64,000 nt of DNA, from positions 53,618,897 to 53,682,896 of the forward strand of contig CM028330.1 of the NCBI GenBank assembly GCA_016647705.1, in the 5' to 3' direction. A model generated the notes under the pieces. The model did no database searches. It saw only the letters and a list, made by a program, of their open reading frames with translations, and was not told the origin of the DNA. This document shows, in pieces, positions 22,606-33,340 of the stretch (positions are counted from its first letter, which is position 1; each line of letters opens with the position of its first letter). This DNA is from Eucommia ulmoides. Its lineage: Eukaryota; Streptophyta; Magnoliopsida; Garryales; Eucommiaceae. A program made the position numbers and the translations under genes.

Positions 22606-23090
22606 TGTTGGGATTTTATTCGCTATAGATCTAAATCTATGTCAAATCACTAAAAGTTCTAATGTACACATAAATTACGTACCTGAATCTATTACGATCA
22701 ATTGACTTCTAATGCAGAATCATGTGACAATCGATCATTAAAAGAATACGGATCGAGCTGGTACGTGATCTTCCTTAACCAAATCTCCGAAGTTCTTTAA
22801 TGGGATTCGCGATTCACTTCCAGATGGGGAAAAATGAGCTGTCAAGACGATTTGGTATTATTGGAAACCATAATCCTAGCATTATTTATTTATATGGTGT
22901 GATTAGAGTTCCCACAATCCTCTAATCACCCCAACAGTTTTCGATATCTATTCATTTAACCCACATTCTTTTGAGTAGTCTATGGGCTTACCCAAATTAA
23001 TTAAATTACTTAATTTTAACCCATTAAATTTAAATAGCAAATATAATTGTGTTAATAATATGTCGTCCAAAATTAAATAAGAAATAAAAT
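22606..23090. mobile_element. Solo LTR (Copia-like), right end lost, unit 2
   Basis: Begins TGTTGGGATTTTATTCGC after the left AAATC. It keeps the middle that unit 1 lost (ATCACCCCAACAG, TGGGCTTACCCAAATTAATT), but its right terminus is deleted near AAATAAAATAC. Confidence 0.6.
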
Positions 23091-23761
23091 ACAATTTACT
23101 ATAAAATTAATTACGAGTTGGCGGAAAACATTTTTTAGAAATTTGAAAAAAAGTTTACTTCAATAACATTGACTAGTGGGTTTTCCTTATCACTACGTGG
23201 AAATTAATTGCTATCAAAGCCAAAAAAAAAACGCGTCTGGTTTACTTAATTAAGTCGTGTCATTTTCATAGACCAAGTCTTAGCATCAATTTAAGAGGTT
23301 TTTGCAGATTGGAAACCTGAAGTTTAGGAGAAAATCCCGCTTGAGTCTTTACCCTTTCAATTTCAATATATCGAATTTTGAAATATCCAAAACATATAAA
23401 GTGAGTCCAAATTGTTAACACCATTATTATTTTTAACAAAAAACTCCCACGTGAACACGTGTTCACGTGCACAATTAAAAAAAGATGAGCTAAAGTGATA
23501 ATTAAATAAAGTATAAGAGGTAAAAGAAAATTTACCCTTGGATATATACAAAATTAACCTTAGATCAAATATATAATTGCATTTGGTTAATGATTATGTT
23601 TATACTTTCAAGAAACTGAAATGTGATGGAATAGAATGATAATTCTATTTCTGTTCTAAAATATTCCAAAAATATAAACATGTTCAGTAATTGTCATAAA
23701 ATTATTTCTTTTAATTTATGAGAATAGAAATAAGAAACACATTTGGTTGCAACATTTATTC
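23091..23761. other. Pre-Copia flank and MITE-like left arm, unit 2
   Basis: Counterpart of 8553-9264; the MITE-like part runs from about 23580 to the Copia insertion point TATTC (23757-23761). No gene is seen. A near-palindrome CACGTGAACACGTGTTCACGTG lies at about 23448-23469. Confidence 0.6.
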
Positions 23762-23921
23762 TGTTAAGATAATTGAGAAGTGAAAAATATGAACGATATA
23801 TTGAATAATATGAGAAAAGATATAAAGAATACAACGTTATATATAAGTATTTATAGGAAAAATGGGGGTTAGAGTTTTGCCCTAATGAGCCAAATAGGCC
23901 AAGCTCATTATTACATTAACA
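23762..23921 (-). repeat. Copia 3' LTR, unit 2
   Basis: 160 bp with intact TGTTAAG...ATTAACA ends. Confidence 0.9.
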
Positions 23922-23934
23922 TCCCTCTTCAAAC

Positions 23935-25848
23935 TCAAGGCGGTAAGTGGGAGGTGAACTTGAGTTTGGAAACCATAGAGTGAAAGCGTCTGGGTGGATG
24001 AACTTTAGTGAAAATGTCTGCTGTCTGATCGGCTAAACTGACGGATTGTAGACGAACTGTATTTTGGAGAATATGATAACAGATGAAGTGGCAATCAATC
24101 TCGATGTACTTTGTAAGTTCGTGGAATACATCATTGTGAGCGATCTGAATAGTACTCATGCTGTCACAGTGTAGGATAGTGGCAGCAGGAGAATGAATGC
24201 CCATGTCAGCGAATAGTCATCGAAGCCAGAGAAGTTCTTGAGTTGCATCAGCCATAGCACAATATTCAGCTTCAGTACTGGAGCGAGCAACCACAATTTG
24301 TTTATTACTACGCTAGGAAATAAGAGAATTGCCCAAAAAGAAACAGTAACCAATGGTTGAACGTCTGTCGGTGGGGTCTTCGGCTCAATCGGTATCAAAT
24401 AAACTTGTAAGACGGAAGCAGACTGAGCTGAGAAATGAAACCCATGAAATAAAGTATCATTGACATATCGAAGAATGCGAAGAACAACCGAGTAATAGGT
24501 GGTCCAAGGAGTGGACAAGAACTGGCTGACCTGATGAACGGCATAGGCAATGTCAAGGTAAGTAATAGTAAGATATACAAGACTTCTAACCAATTGGCGA
24601 TATAGAGTGGCATCCTAAAGAGGTGAACCATCGAGTGGGTTAAGTCTGACGCTCGGCTCGAGAGGAGTAGTGGCAGTGGTTGAATCAATTATCCCAGCCT
24701 TGGAAAGGAGATCTGAGGCATACTTGGCCTGAGAGAGAAAATATACATCAGAACCAGATGAGACTTCGACACCAAAAATATAGGTGAGTACGCCAAGATC
24801 TTTAATCTTAGATTGGCCACTGAAGAACTTTTTGAATTCAGAAATACCACGAAAATCATCCCCGGTAATAACCATATCATCCACATACAGTAAAAGAAGG
24901 ATAATACCGTTGACAGTATGGAGAATAAACAGAGTCGAATCATGAGCACTAGGTGTGAACCCAAACTGATTAATAGTAGTGTTGAATTTGGTAAACCAGG
25001 CAGGTGGAGCTTGTTTCAAACCATATAGAGCATGGCAAAGGCGACAAACATTATTTCGAGGTGCAGCCAGGCCGGAAGGGGTATGCATATATACTTCCTC
25101 AAGAAGATCACCATTAAGAAATGCATTTTTGACATCCATTTGAAAGAGAGTTCATTTTCCAATGGCGGCGACGACAAGAAGTATACGGACAAATGTTAGC
25201 CTCGTCACCGGAGCAAACGTCTCTTCATAGTCAATGTCATATTCCTGAGCAAATCCCTTGGCAACAAGTCAGGTTTTATATCGTTCAACAAAGCCATCAG
25301 AAAGCGTCTTGATCTTAAACACCCATTTGCACCCAATAAGAGTTTTTCCAAGAGCCAATCAACAATATCCTAAGTATGAGTTTTGGCGAGTGCCTGAAGT
25401 TCTTCGTCCATTGCTTTCTGCCAAAAATGATTAGTACTGACCTTCTTATAGGATTGAGGCTTATGCAGGTGAAGTATAGTGAAAAAATAATGAAAATCAA
25501 AAAGGTAATGTGGATGATGAGTGGTGAACGGCGGGGGTGATCTGGGGCGTGGGTCTCAAAGGAAGGCGATACAGGATCGTCGGCCACAGGAGAAGTCTCA
25601 GGCATAGTCATTGAAATTGGAAGGGTAAGATCAGTTGGTGGTTTTGGAGTGGGTTCAGCTGGTGTTTCTGGGGTAAACTCAGCATAAAAGGCAAGGTTGG
25701 GCTCAACTAGTGGTACTGAAGTGGACTTAACAGTACCTCGTACTGTATCCTCTGTAAATAACTCAATTGATGGATCAGTAAAGAATCTGGAGTTGGTGAG
25801 GGTTGACATGTCAAATGACCGTAAGGAAAAAAACATTTGATGTTCCAA
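23935..25848 (-). pseudogene. Copia RT and RNase H remnant, unit 2
   Basis: Contains MDVKNAFLNGDLLEEVYM, YGLKQAPPAWFTKF and LLYVDDMVITGDD, then LTYIFGVEVSSGSD, the RNase H junction region DIAYAVHQVSQFLSTPW and the C-terminal HCDSMSTIQIAHNDVFHELT. The 24615-25139 piece is the longest uninterrupted RT stretch of the three units. Frame breaks fall near 24593-24615 and 25139-25315. Confidence 0.9.
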
Positions 25849-28306
25849 AAAACGACATGTCGCGAGATACGAAGGGTTTTAAAAATGCGATCCCAGTACC
25901 AATACCGTTTATGTTCTATGCCAGATCCAATAAAACAACACAGACAAGCCCTTGGTTCCAGTTTGTTGTCTTCATGTAGTTTAAGAAGAACAAAACAAGC
26001 ATAACCAAAAACTCTAAGTTCAGAGTAATCGGGAGGTTACCCGTAAAGGCGCTCAAATGAAGTCTGATTTTGGATTGTAGCAGAAGGGACACAATTTACT
26101 GTATAAACGGCTGTGAAGGCAGCATCACCCCCAAAATCGCTCAGGACATGATGAAGAAATTAGGAGAGCACGAATTGTGTCAAGAATATGTCTGTGTTTG
26201 CGTTCGACTCATCCATTTTGTTGGGATGTACTAGGACACGAGCGATTAGGGGTGGTCATGGGCTCTAGCCGGGCTTAGACTAAGGTGTTACAAAAAAAAT
26301 ATTAGGTCTGAGCCCTCTGGTTGGGCCTTAATTCCATACCCAAGCCTGGCCCTATAAAAAATACCTAAGCCCAAAGCCCGGCCCCAGGGCCCCAGGCCCC
26401 AAGCCCGGCCCTATCCCTATAAGAACATAACAAAATGAACAAAACGAACAGATCAAATTACCTGAAATCCGTAGCGACGGCGGCGTTCAACGACAAGTCA
26501 AAAACGAAGGTCAGATCTCTCTCTATCTTTCCAGCGGCGGCAGTGAATGGAGAAAACAAAGGTTAGATTTACTGATTTAGGGTTAGGGTTTTGTTCAGCG
26601 GCGGTGGCAGCGGGAAGGTCGGATTTCTCTCTCTCTCTCTCCAGCGCTGAGGGGAATGGAGGAAACGAAGATCGGATTTATTGATTTAGGGTTAGGGTTG
26701 TGTCCATCGGCGGCAGTAGCAGGGAAATAAAGGTCGAATTTCTCTCTCTCTCTCTCTCCAGCGGCAGCGGAGAATGGAGGAAACGAAGGACGATTTACTG
26801 ATTTAGGGTTAAGAAGTAGGAACTCTCTCTCACTTCTCACTTCTCTCTCCAGCGGGGCGATTTGTATTAGGGAACTACGGTTGTGGACTTGTGATTGTCT
26901 TGGGTCAATGCACTGGGTGTATAATGTGTGTGTGTGTGTGTGTGTGTGTATTTATTTATTTTTATTTTAATTATCCTTCGTGGACTGGCCCTAAAATTTT
27001 TTGGCCTTACCCAAGCCCGGCCCTAAATTTGATCGGGCCCTAATATCTAGGCCCAAACCCTGCCCATGGATTCAAACCCTAAGCCCAAGCCCTAAAAAAA
27101 TAGGGTTGGGCTGTTCGGGCTGGGGGGGCCCCGGGCCCATGACTATCCCTACGAGCGATAGGGGAGCGTGCCATTTTTGTGAAACAAGTTAAGAAAAACA
27201 TGATTCTTGAATTATATTGTATTATCTGAGCGGAAAATTTCGATATTTCTAGAAAATTGTGTTTGAACCATTGAGGAAAACTCAGAATATATTTAGAATA
27301 GTTCGAATCAATGTTTCATAAGAAACAACCATGTATATCGAGAGTAGTTGTCCACATAGAAAACAAAGTAACGACAACCACCCATCGAGGCATGAGGCGA
27401 AGGCCCTCAAATATTATAATGAATTAGATCAAATGGTGCAAGGGAAATAGACTGACTTTCTTTAAAAGGTAGGGCTAGTAGTTTCGCAAGTTGACAATGG
27501 ATATATTTGAAGGATTCATGCTGAACTGAACCTAACTGACCGCTAGAGATAAGCGATTTGAGTCGGCTAGATGAAGTGTGGCCCAAACGAGCATGTCAAA
27601 TTTGGGATAGTGAGAGAAAAGCTGGTGGTTGCGGAAATAAGGATGAGGATGAGGATGAGGATACTGACGGTGGTGATAAGGTTGCACAGGTTGATGAAAG
27701 GACATGTGGTGGTGATGGAGTTGGAGATAGAAGAGGCAAACTGGTAAGTTTAAATAGGCGTCCAACCTTACGACCAATCCCAAGAGTTTCTCATATCCGA
27801 GGATCCTGCACACGACAACGACTATTAGAAAATATGACTTCAAATTCCAATTCACAAAGTTGTCCAACAAACAATAGATTTAAAGTGAGTTTCGAAATAA
27901 AATACGTGTCAGGAACAGAAAGATAAGAAGTAGAAATCTAACCGGTATGAATAACACGCATTTGAGAACCATCAGCAATATGAATACCAGGAATATTCAT
28001 AACGGAGAGTTTGATTGAAAAAGTATTTGGATCAAATGTCATATAATTACAACTGGCAAAATCAAAGAACCAAGAAAAATTACCTGTAGTAAGTAAGAGA
28101 GCAGGGGAAATGTTTGTACCATTATGATTTTTGAAGAAGATATGAAGGAGAAGTGAGGCCAAATCTGCAATAGACATGGTGACATTAGTGGAGGTAGGAT
28201 CTGAACCTCCTTTGGCATTGATAATGAGCGAAGAACCCACAGACATCACTGTTGAACCTGAAGAAACCGTTATCACGGATAGATTCAGATGGCGAAAATT
28301 GTCCAT
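25849..28306 (-). pseudogene. Copia integrase, pre-integrase and protease remnant, unit 2 (split by hAT)
   Basis: The hAT element (26247-27151) splits the integrase next to the CPxTSQQNG region. Upstream in reading order are MDNFRHLNLSVITVSS, a protease site reading WFFDFASCNYMTFDPN (the usual DSGA is DFAS), IADGSQMRVIHTG and the pre-integrase part, which is broken. The integrase site reads HYNI followed by TGA where Trp is expected (about 27416). Confidence 0.85.
26247..27151. mobile_element. hAT-type non-autonomous transposon, 905 bp, 8-bp TSD CGAGCGAT (unit 2)
   Basis: It is flanked by CGAGCGAT at 26239-26246 and 27152-27159, while unit 1 has a single CGAGCGAT (11754-11761). The terminal inverted repeats read TAGGGGTGGTCATGGGC and TAGGGATAGTCATGGGC, fitting the YARNG start and 8-bp duplication of hAT elements. 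Subterminal regions are dense in GCCCGGCCC/GGGCCGGGC words. The middle holds three ~110-bp tandem repeats (about 26546-26815) with (CT)n and GATTTAGGGTTAGGG, and a (GT)n run lies near 26925-26949. There is no transposase ORF. Confidence 0.9.
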
Positions 28307-29146
28307 GAACCGGTATTAAATCTCCAAGAACCGAGCGAGAAACGGATGAACCGACATAGAAACCACACGAATATAAAGGAAAGTATATTATGTAAGTCTC
28401 AAACTACAAAACAGAGGCCAAAAATATAATCAGAACGTCGAAAAACTCCAGGAACCGGTCCCACTTGGCAGAAAATCGGTAAAAAAATTCCTGAACCGAT
28501 TCAAGGAAGATTTATGCAAAGAACCGGTGACGTGGCGCTGATGTGGATAGAGATGGAAGTCAACATTGACGTGGCGACGGTCAATGATGACGTGCCCAAA
28601 CAACTAGAGTTGACTGGGTGCTGGCTGCTGACAGGGCAGTGACTTGGCAACTAACGTGGCGAAAAAAAAAACACAGCAGGAGGCGCGTGAGATCCACGCG
28701 TGGTAAATTGATGTCTCTTAGCCGCGCATGAGGGCACGTGAAGGCTCGAAATTGACCGTGGTTGGTTTCTTTTGACTTGTCTCATCGAGACAATTTTGAT
28801 TATATGGCCCGTAGATGAATTTAGAGCACCGGTTGAGGCGGTAGAGCCCAAAATCCGAGACGGCGAGGTTGGGTGGTACTACAGGCTCTTGGTGGAGCGT
28901 GACAGTGCGTGAAATGATCTAGTGGCGGTGATTTTGGTGACGTGTTGTTCGTCTCTGAAAGACGAAAACAGTGGTGTAGTGGTTGTTGATACCAGAGTGG
29001 TGATGAGACCTTTAGCAGTGACGAAATCCACGAGAGAAAAGAGAAGTGGCAGCGGCAGTGGCAGCGACAGCGGCCGCGACAGAAGCTTTTGGATTGCGAA
29101 ATATTTTAGGGAGAACAGGTTCAGGAAAGATTTACTCTTGATACCA
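28307..29146 (-). other. Copia leader without recognisable gag; antisense ORF (unit 2)
   Basis: No gag-like reading was seen. The plus-strand ORF 28922-29152 (76 aa) contains CSSLKDENSGVVVVDT, VMRPLAVTKSTREK, a Gly-Ser repeat and FWIAKYFRENRFRKDLLL. The same reading is open in unit 3 (44288-44509) with a few substitutions and shortening of the Ser-Gly part. It may be chance or a captured fragment. The primer site ends the region. Confidence 0.5.
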
Positions 29147-29305
29147 TGTTAAGATAATTGAGAAGTGAGAAACATGAACGATATATTGAATGATATGAGA
29201 AAAGATACAAAAAATACAATAAAATACACAAATATTTATAGAGAAAGTGGGAATAAGAGTTCACCCTAATGAGTCAAATAGGTCAGGCCCACTATTACAT
29301 TAACA
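29147..29305 (-). repeat. Copia 5' LTR, unit 2
   Basis: 159 bp, TGTTAAGATAATTGAG...CATTAACA, followed by TATTC. Confidence 0.9.
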
Positions 29306-29745
29306 TATTCTTTTACTTTTCTTTAAATGTATAGTGCTTGGCGGAGTGGTGGTAACCGGCACATTGGTAATGGCCGGGGGCAGTGATAGCCTAATATTTT
29401 TTTTGTTTCTCATGTTATTAAGAAATTCGGGATGTAGTCTCAAAATATTTTTTAAATTTTAGAAAAAAAGAAGAAGTATTTAGCAAATATGTTTATGTAC
29501 ATCAATCTTACCGAAGGGCGGAAATCCTCATTTTTGGGCTATACAAAATATTTTCAAAATATGAATAGGTGACTAAATGGTACTTTTTTGAACTTTTGTT
29601 TTTTCTTTCCTTGTGGTCTAGTCTACCCATTATAGTTGACATAAAAAGGAGTGCTAAGAATATTTTCAAGACCAAGACTCCCTCCAGCTTAAGCTTTAAG
29701 GTGTACCCAAAATTTACTCCACCACACAGTCCATGACAACACCCC
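29306..29745. other. MITE-like right arm and upstream region of gene copy 2
   Basis: Counterpart of 13820-14232. It includes CCATTATAGTTGACAT (also in unit 3, absent in unit 1) and the CAGCTTAAGCTTTAAGGTG block about 60 bp before the TATA box. Confidence 0.6.
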
Positions 29746-29753
29746 TATATATG
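29746..29753 (+). promoter_or_regulatory. TATA box of gene copy 2
   Basis: TATATATG in ACACCCCTATATATGC, 384 bp before the ATG. Confidence 0.7.
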
Positions 29754-29755
29754 CA

Positions 29756-30129
29756 ACACCTCTCTAAGCCAGTGTATTCGCCCTTCCCTCTCTCTAAACC
29801 AATATAAGTTCTCTCTCTCTAGATCAGTATATTCACAACTCCCTCTCTCTCTCTCTAAACCAACACATTCGCCTCTCTCTCTCTCTCTACCAATAGATTC
29901 ACCAAATTTCTGTCTCTCTAAATCGATACAATATATTCACAACTCTCTCTCTAAACCAACATATTCATCTCTCTTCCTAAACCAACATATTCACCTCTCT
30001 CTCTCTCTCTCTCTCTCTAAGCCAGTGAATTCGCCTATCTCTCTCTCTCTAAACCAATATATTCATCAAAGTTCTCGCTCTCTAGATCAGTATATTCACA
30101 ACTCTCTCCCTCTCTCTATATATATAAAA
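29756..30129 (+). repeat. CT-rich 5' leader minisatellite, gene copy 2
   Basis: Same repeat blocks as copy 1 but fewer. It ends with TCTCTATATATATAAAA directly before the ATG, a feature shared with copy 3 and not copy 1. Confidence 0.8.
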
Positions 30130-30486
30130 ATGATGAAAATCGTCGATTCTCTCTCCAAAGACCTACTCACCTTAACCAGAAGAGCAAAACCCGGGAAATT
30201 GAACGCTCCGCGCCCTGTATACAGAGACGAGCTGGACAAGAGGCCACGGGAGACCAACACCGAATACAAACCATTGCTTCCAAAAGATGGACTTAAAGTG
30301 AAGATCTTGATGACAAAGGCAGAAGCAGCTCAACTACTGTCAAGGTGTAAAGACGGCGGCGTTCTTGAATTTAAGGATGTTGCTAATCAGCTTGTCCAAA
30401 TCCCTACCAATCGTGTTAACGTTGTTTCTATTACCACAAGCAATCAACGTCAGCTCAAAACAATCACTGAAGAAGAAGAATTCTAG
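30130..30486 (+). CDS. Small plant-specific protein of unknown function, copy 2 (118 aa)
   Basis: An intact ORF. The start at 30130 is the ATGATG conserved in all copies; an apparent in-frame extension to 30025 would need a GTG start and lies in the repeat leader, so it was refused. The core reads KVKILMTKAEAAQLLSRC and VANQLVQIPTNRVNVV, with the acidic end EEEEF. By eye it differs from copy 3 at only three nucleotides, each changing the residue (Lys10/Asn, Arg38/Lys, Leu55/Val), and from copy 1 at eleven. Family assignment (DUF7890-like) is from memory and unverified; function unknown. Confidence 0.85.
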   Translation: MMKIVDSLSKDLLTLTRRAKPGKLNAPRPVYRDELDKRPRETNTEYKPLLPKDGLKVKILMTKAEAAQLLSRCKDGGVLEFKDVANQLVQIPTNRVNVVSITTSNQRQLKTITEEEEF

Positions 30487-30626
30487 GTAGTATTTTTAAA
30501 TTATTTTTTTTCAAGAGAATTAGTTAAAAAAAAAAAAAAATAGCATTAAAATTGTAATTTGTTGCCTTATATGGCAAAAAAAATATTCGGGTACAAACGG
30601 TTGGGAAGGGGTTTTTGAACACTAGC

Positions 30627-31048
30627 TAGCGTAACGTTTGGTTAGTGTTTTTGTTTTTTTGTTTCTACTTCCAATAAACTAGGATGTGTTGGAATCAGAA
30701 TTCTATTTTTGTCCTAAGTATAGCGGAAATAGAAACTTGTTTAGTAACAACCAATGTCCTGAATGTATTATTTTTAATTTATGAGAACAAAAACAAGAAA
30801 CATTTGGTTGCAATATTTGGGGGGTTTTTTAATGTATGGTGGCCGGCCGGATAGCGATGGAAATAGTTTTGTGAGAGTGAATAAGAATCAACATTTTTTT
30901 TTTGTTTCTCGAATTCTCAAGGAATTAAGAAAATAGTCTCAATTTACTCTCAAAATTTTGGGGACATAAACATGTTTACCAAACGCGTTTCTTTACATAA
31001 ATTCTAAAATTTTGGAAGCGGGAACAAAAACAGCAACTAAACAAGGCA
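30627..31048. mobile_element. MITE-like element behind gene copy 2
   Basis: This is the most complete version next to units 1 and 3. The left end is TAGCGTAACGTTTGGTTAGTG and the right end runs through AACAAAAACAGCAACTAAAC. The middle has ATGTATGGTGGCCGGCCGG, which also occurs on the far side of the Copia insertion (13840, 29325, 44685). This shows that the Copia sits in a related element. Confidence 0.55.
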
Positions 31049-33062
31049 TGCACCTCCTACTAGAGAAGCACACTAAATAACCGTTAGATTACAAGCCTTG
31101 GGTTCCTTTTGATGAGGAATGGTGATTGAATTTGGATTGAGTTTCTTTTTATATAATTATATTAATAAAAATTACAAAAAAAATAAGGGTCAATTTGAAA
31201 GGGTCCTCAAAATTTGGAGATCGTAGATGGACCGGGTTGGTGGTTTTTCCTGCACAAAGTTCATGTGATAAATTGATATAAACTTTTAATATTTGATGAG
31301 TTGTTCAATTCTTCAAAACTCCTTAAACTATTCAAGAGGTGTTAGTCCGGTTGGCAAAGAAAGTGTATATTTTCTTTGCCAATTAGAGTTTAACTCTTTT
31401 GAAAAATATTTCACGAATTAAATCTTGAGTTTAATTTTAAATGTATCAGGTCGATGTGAGAGAGTGCGCCCTTAAGATCGCCTTGAAAGATAATTAATCG
31501 AAATACGTATAAATTGTCCCATACACACCTTATCTTAAAATCAAAATAAAAAATCATACTAAATTTACTTTTTAAAGTGTTAAAAGGCCGTTTGGTTGAC
31601 TAAATTATCTCATTGTATGATTTATTTATTTATTTTTCATGAATTGGTTTTGCTATGATTTATTCAAAATTATATATTATTTGTTTGAACAAAGAAATAT
31701 AAGTTATATTAGTTTAATAAAATTTTAAGTTATATTTTACTCCAATTACATGATGACATAACTGTAGAACTAACATGATTAGGTAGTTAATTCAATTGTT
31801 ATTAATTCTAACAACCAAACAATTCATAAATTGACCAATGGAAAAAAAGAGTACAATTTGTGCATTGAAGAACAACAAAACCTACCCTTGACCCAGAGGA
31901 GATTCCAACATAAAATCACATGACAATAAGTGAAGTAACCCTTTTTATATATAAACTAGTTTGAGAAGTCTCAAAACTAGATGTGGAATTCAACACTTTC
32001 CTCATGTGCAAACCTGCCTTTGTTAAAGGCTTTCCTTTTTTGGGTAGAACAAGAAGTACAATAAATCTATCGGCCTTTGTCAAAGGCTTTAGAGAGAAGA
32101 ATTGTCCTAGACTTTATATATAGCTCATGTTCAGGTAACACAAGTAATTTGGGATTCAACACGCCTTCTCACACGCAATGTAGACTTTGTCAAACTACCG
32201 TGAATGAATATCAAGGGGCCCAACATCGATGTAGGATTCCACATGTCCCCTTACGCTCAGGATGAATTTTGTTAAACCATTGCGAACATATATCATGGAA
32301 CCCAACATTGATGTGGTATTAAACACACCACTTAACGCTCAGGATGGACTCAAATAAACCACTGCAAACCGATATCGAGGTCCCAACATTGATGTGGGAT
32401 TCAACACACCCAACATTAGACAAAAAAATATGACTCTAATATCATGTAAGAACTCAATGAAATCTTACTCTTAAAAGACACTTGAAAGAGGCGGATTGCC
32501 CTAAACTTTAGATATAACTCAAGATCAGGTAACTAATTTTTTAGATTGTCTCAATTTTTCTCATATTATTTAGTAATATTTTAGATTTATATTTAAAATA
32601 TTAAAATTAATTGTTATTTTAAAATAAAAAAATAAGGTTTAATGATCATATACCTTTCCCTCCTTCCAAATTAGCTTCCTAGAAAACAAAGTGAAAGAGT
32701 CAATTTGACAAGCGATGCTTATCAACTTATAGAGCCACAGGAACAAAAGCATTAAATTTGGAAATAAAATCAATGACCCACCACCACCATCTTTCTCAGT
32801 ATTAAATGGTTTACTTGGTCAAGTAATCAATTACCTTCTACAAAGCAAAATCCGATGTAGATTGCAAGAATTATTCAAAGGTTCGTTTGGTTAAGAAATT
32901 TTAAACCTGTTTTTGGCTGTTTTTCTTTTTTTTTTTTTTTGGGGGTTGGGGGGGGGGGGGGGGGATTTTACAACAAATTGTATCCGTGCTAATATAGGCG
33001 CATCTCGACTGATTACCTTCTTGAGTGATCTTAAAGGTACACTCTCCCACATTAAACTGGTG
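31049..33062. repeat. Gene-downstream block, unit 2
   Basis: Nearly identical to 15613-17621, with ~82-bp tandem repeats at about 32152-32425 and a long T/G tract at about 32926-32964. No gene; the ORF at 32077-32265 runs across the tandem repeats and is not supported. Confidence 0.7.
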
Positions 33063-33299
33063 TGATACGTTTAAGATAGGGAAAACACTTTTAGAGCGAG
33101 TGTCAGCTCCAACTATAGAGGAGAAGAAGAATCGAGAGAAGAAATTGGAGGAAGAAGAAGAATCGGAGAGAAAAGTTTCATTGATTGTCTTTCTTTCTTC
33201 ATGATATAGAGAGCTATATATATAGCTTCAAATAACAACTCTGCCAACAAACAAATAGATACCAACCAACATAATAACAAATCAAAATCAAACCCAACA
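33063..33299 (-). repeat. Gypsy 3' LTR, unit 3
   Basis: Plus-strand ends TGATACGTTTAAG and AAACCCAACA; TATA palindrome present. Confidence 0.6.
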
Positions 33300-33340
33300 G
33301 AAAAATAATCGAAGCTTCTACTGTCCCTTCCTCACGCAGT

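Larger units (their letters stand above)
23762..29305 (-). mobile_element. Ty1/Copia element with nested hAT insertion (unit 2)
   Basis: LTRs 23762-23921 and 29147-29305, TATTC on both sides (23757-23761 and 29306-29310), primer site TGGTATCAAGAG just inside the 5' LTR, polypurine GTTTGAAGAGGGA before the 3' LTR. Length is 5544 bp, of which 905 are the hAT element plus its 8-bp duplication. Confidence 0.95.
17622..33062. repeat. Tandem repeat unit 2 (15.4 kb)
   Basis: Same order as unit 1: Gypsy 17622-21988, flank 21989-23761, Copia 23762-29305 (with a hAT insertion at 26247-27151), gene copy 2 at 30130-30486, MITE-like 30627-31048, downstream block to 33062. The extra length over unit 1 is mostly the 905-bp hAT element. 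Confidence 0.85.

Noticed and set aside
26574-26700. Telomere-like GATTTAGGGTTAGGG words in the hAT elements
   Set aside because: Only one or two units per internal repeat, inside a mobile element; not an interstitial telomere.
27001-27192. Proline-rich plus-strand ORF at the right end of the hAT element
   Set aside because: It is generated by the repeated GGCCC/GCCCGG words and runs across the element border.
30025-30129. In-frame upstream extension of gene copy 2
   Set aside because: It needs a GTG start, lies in the CT-rich repeat leader, and is not open or conserved in copies 1 and 3.
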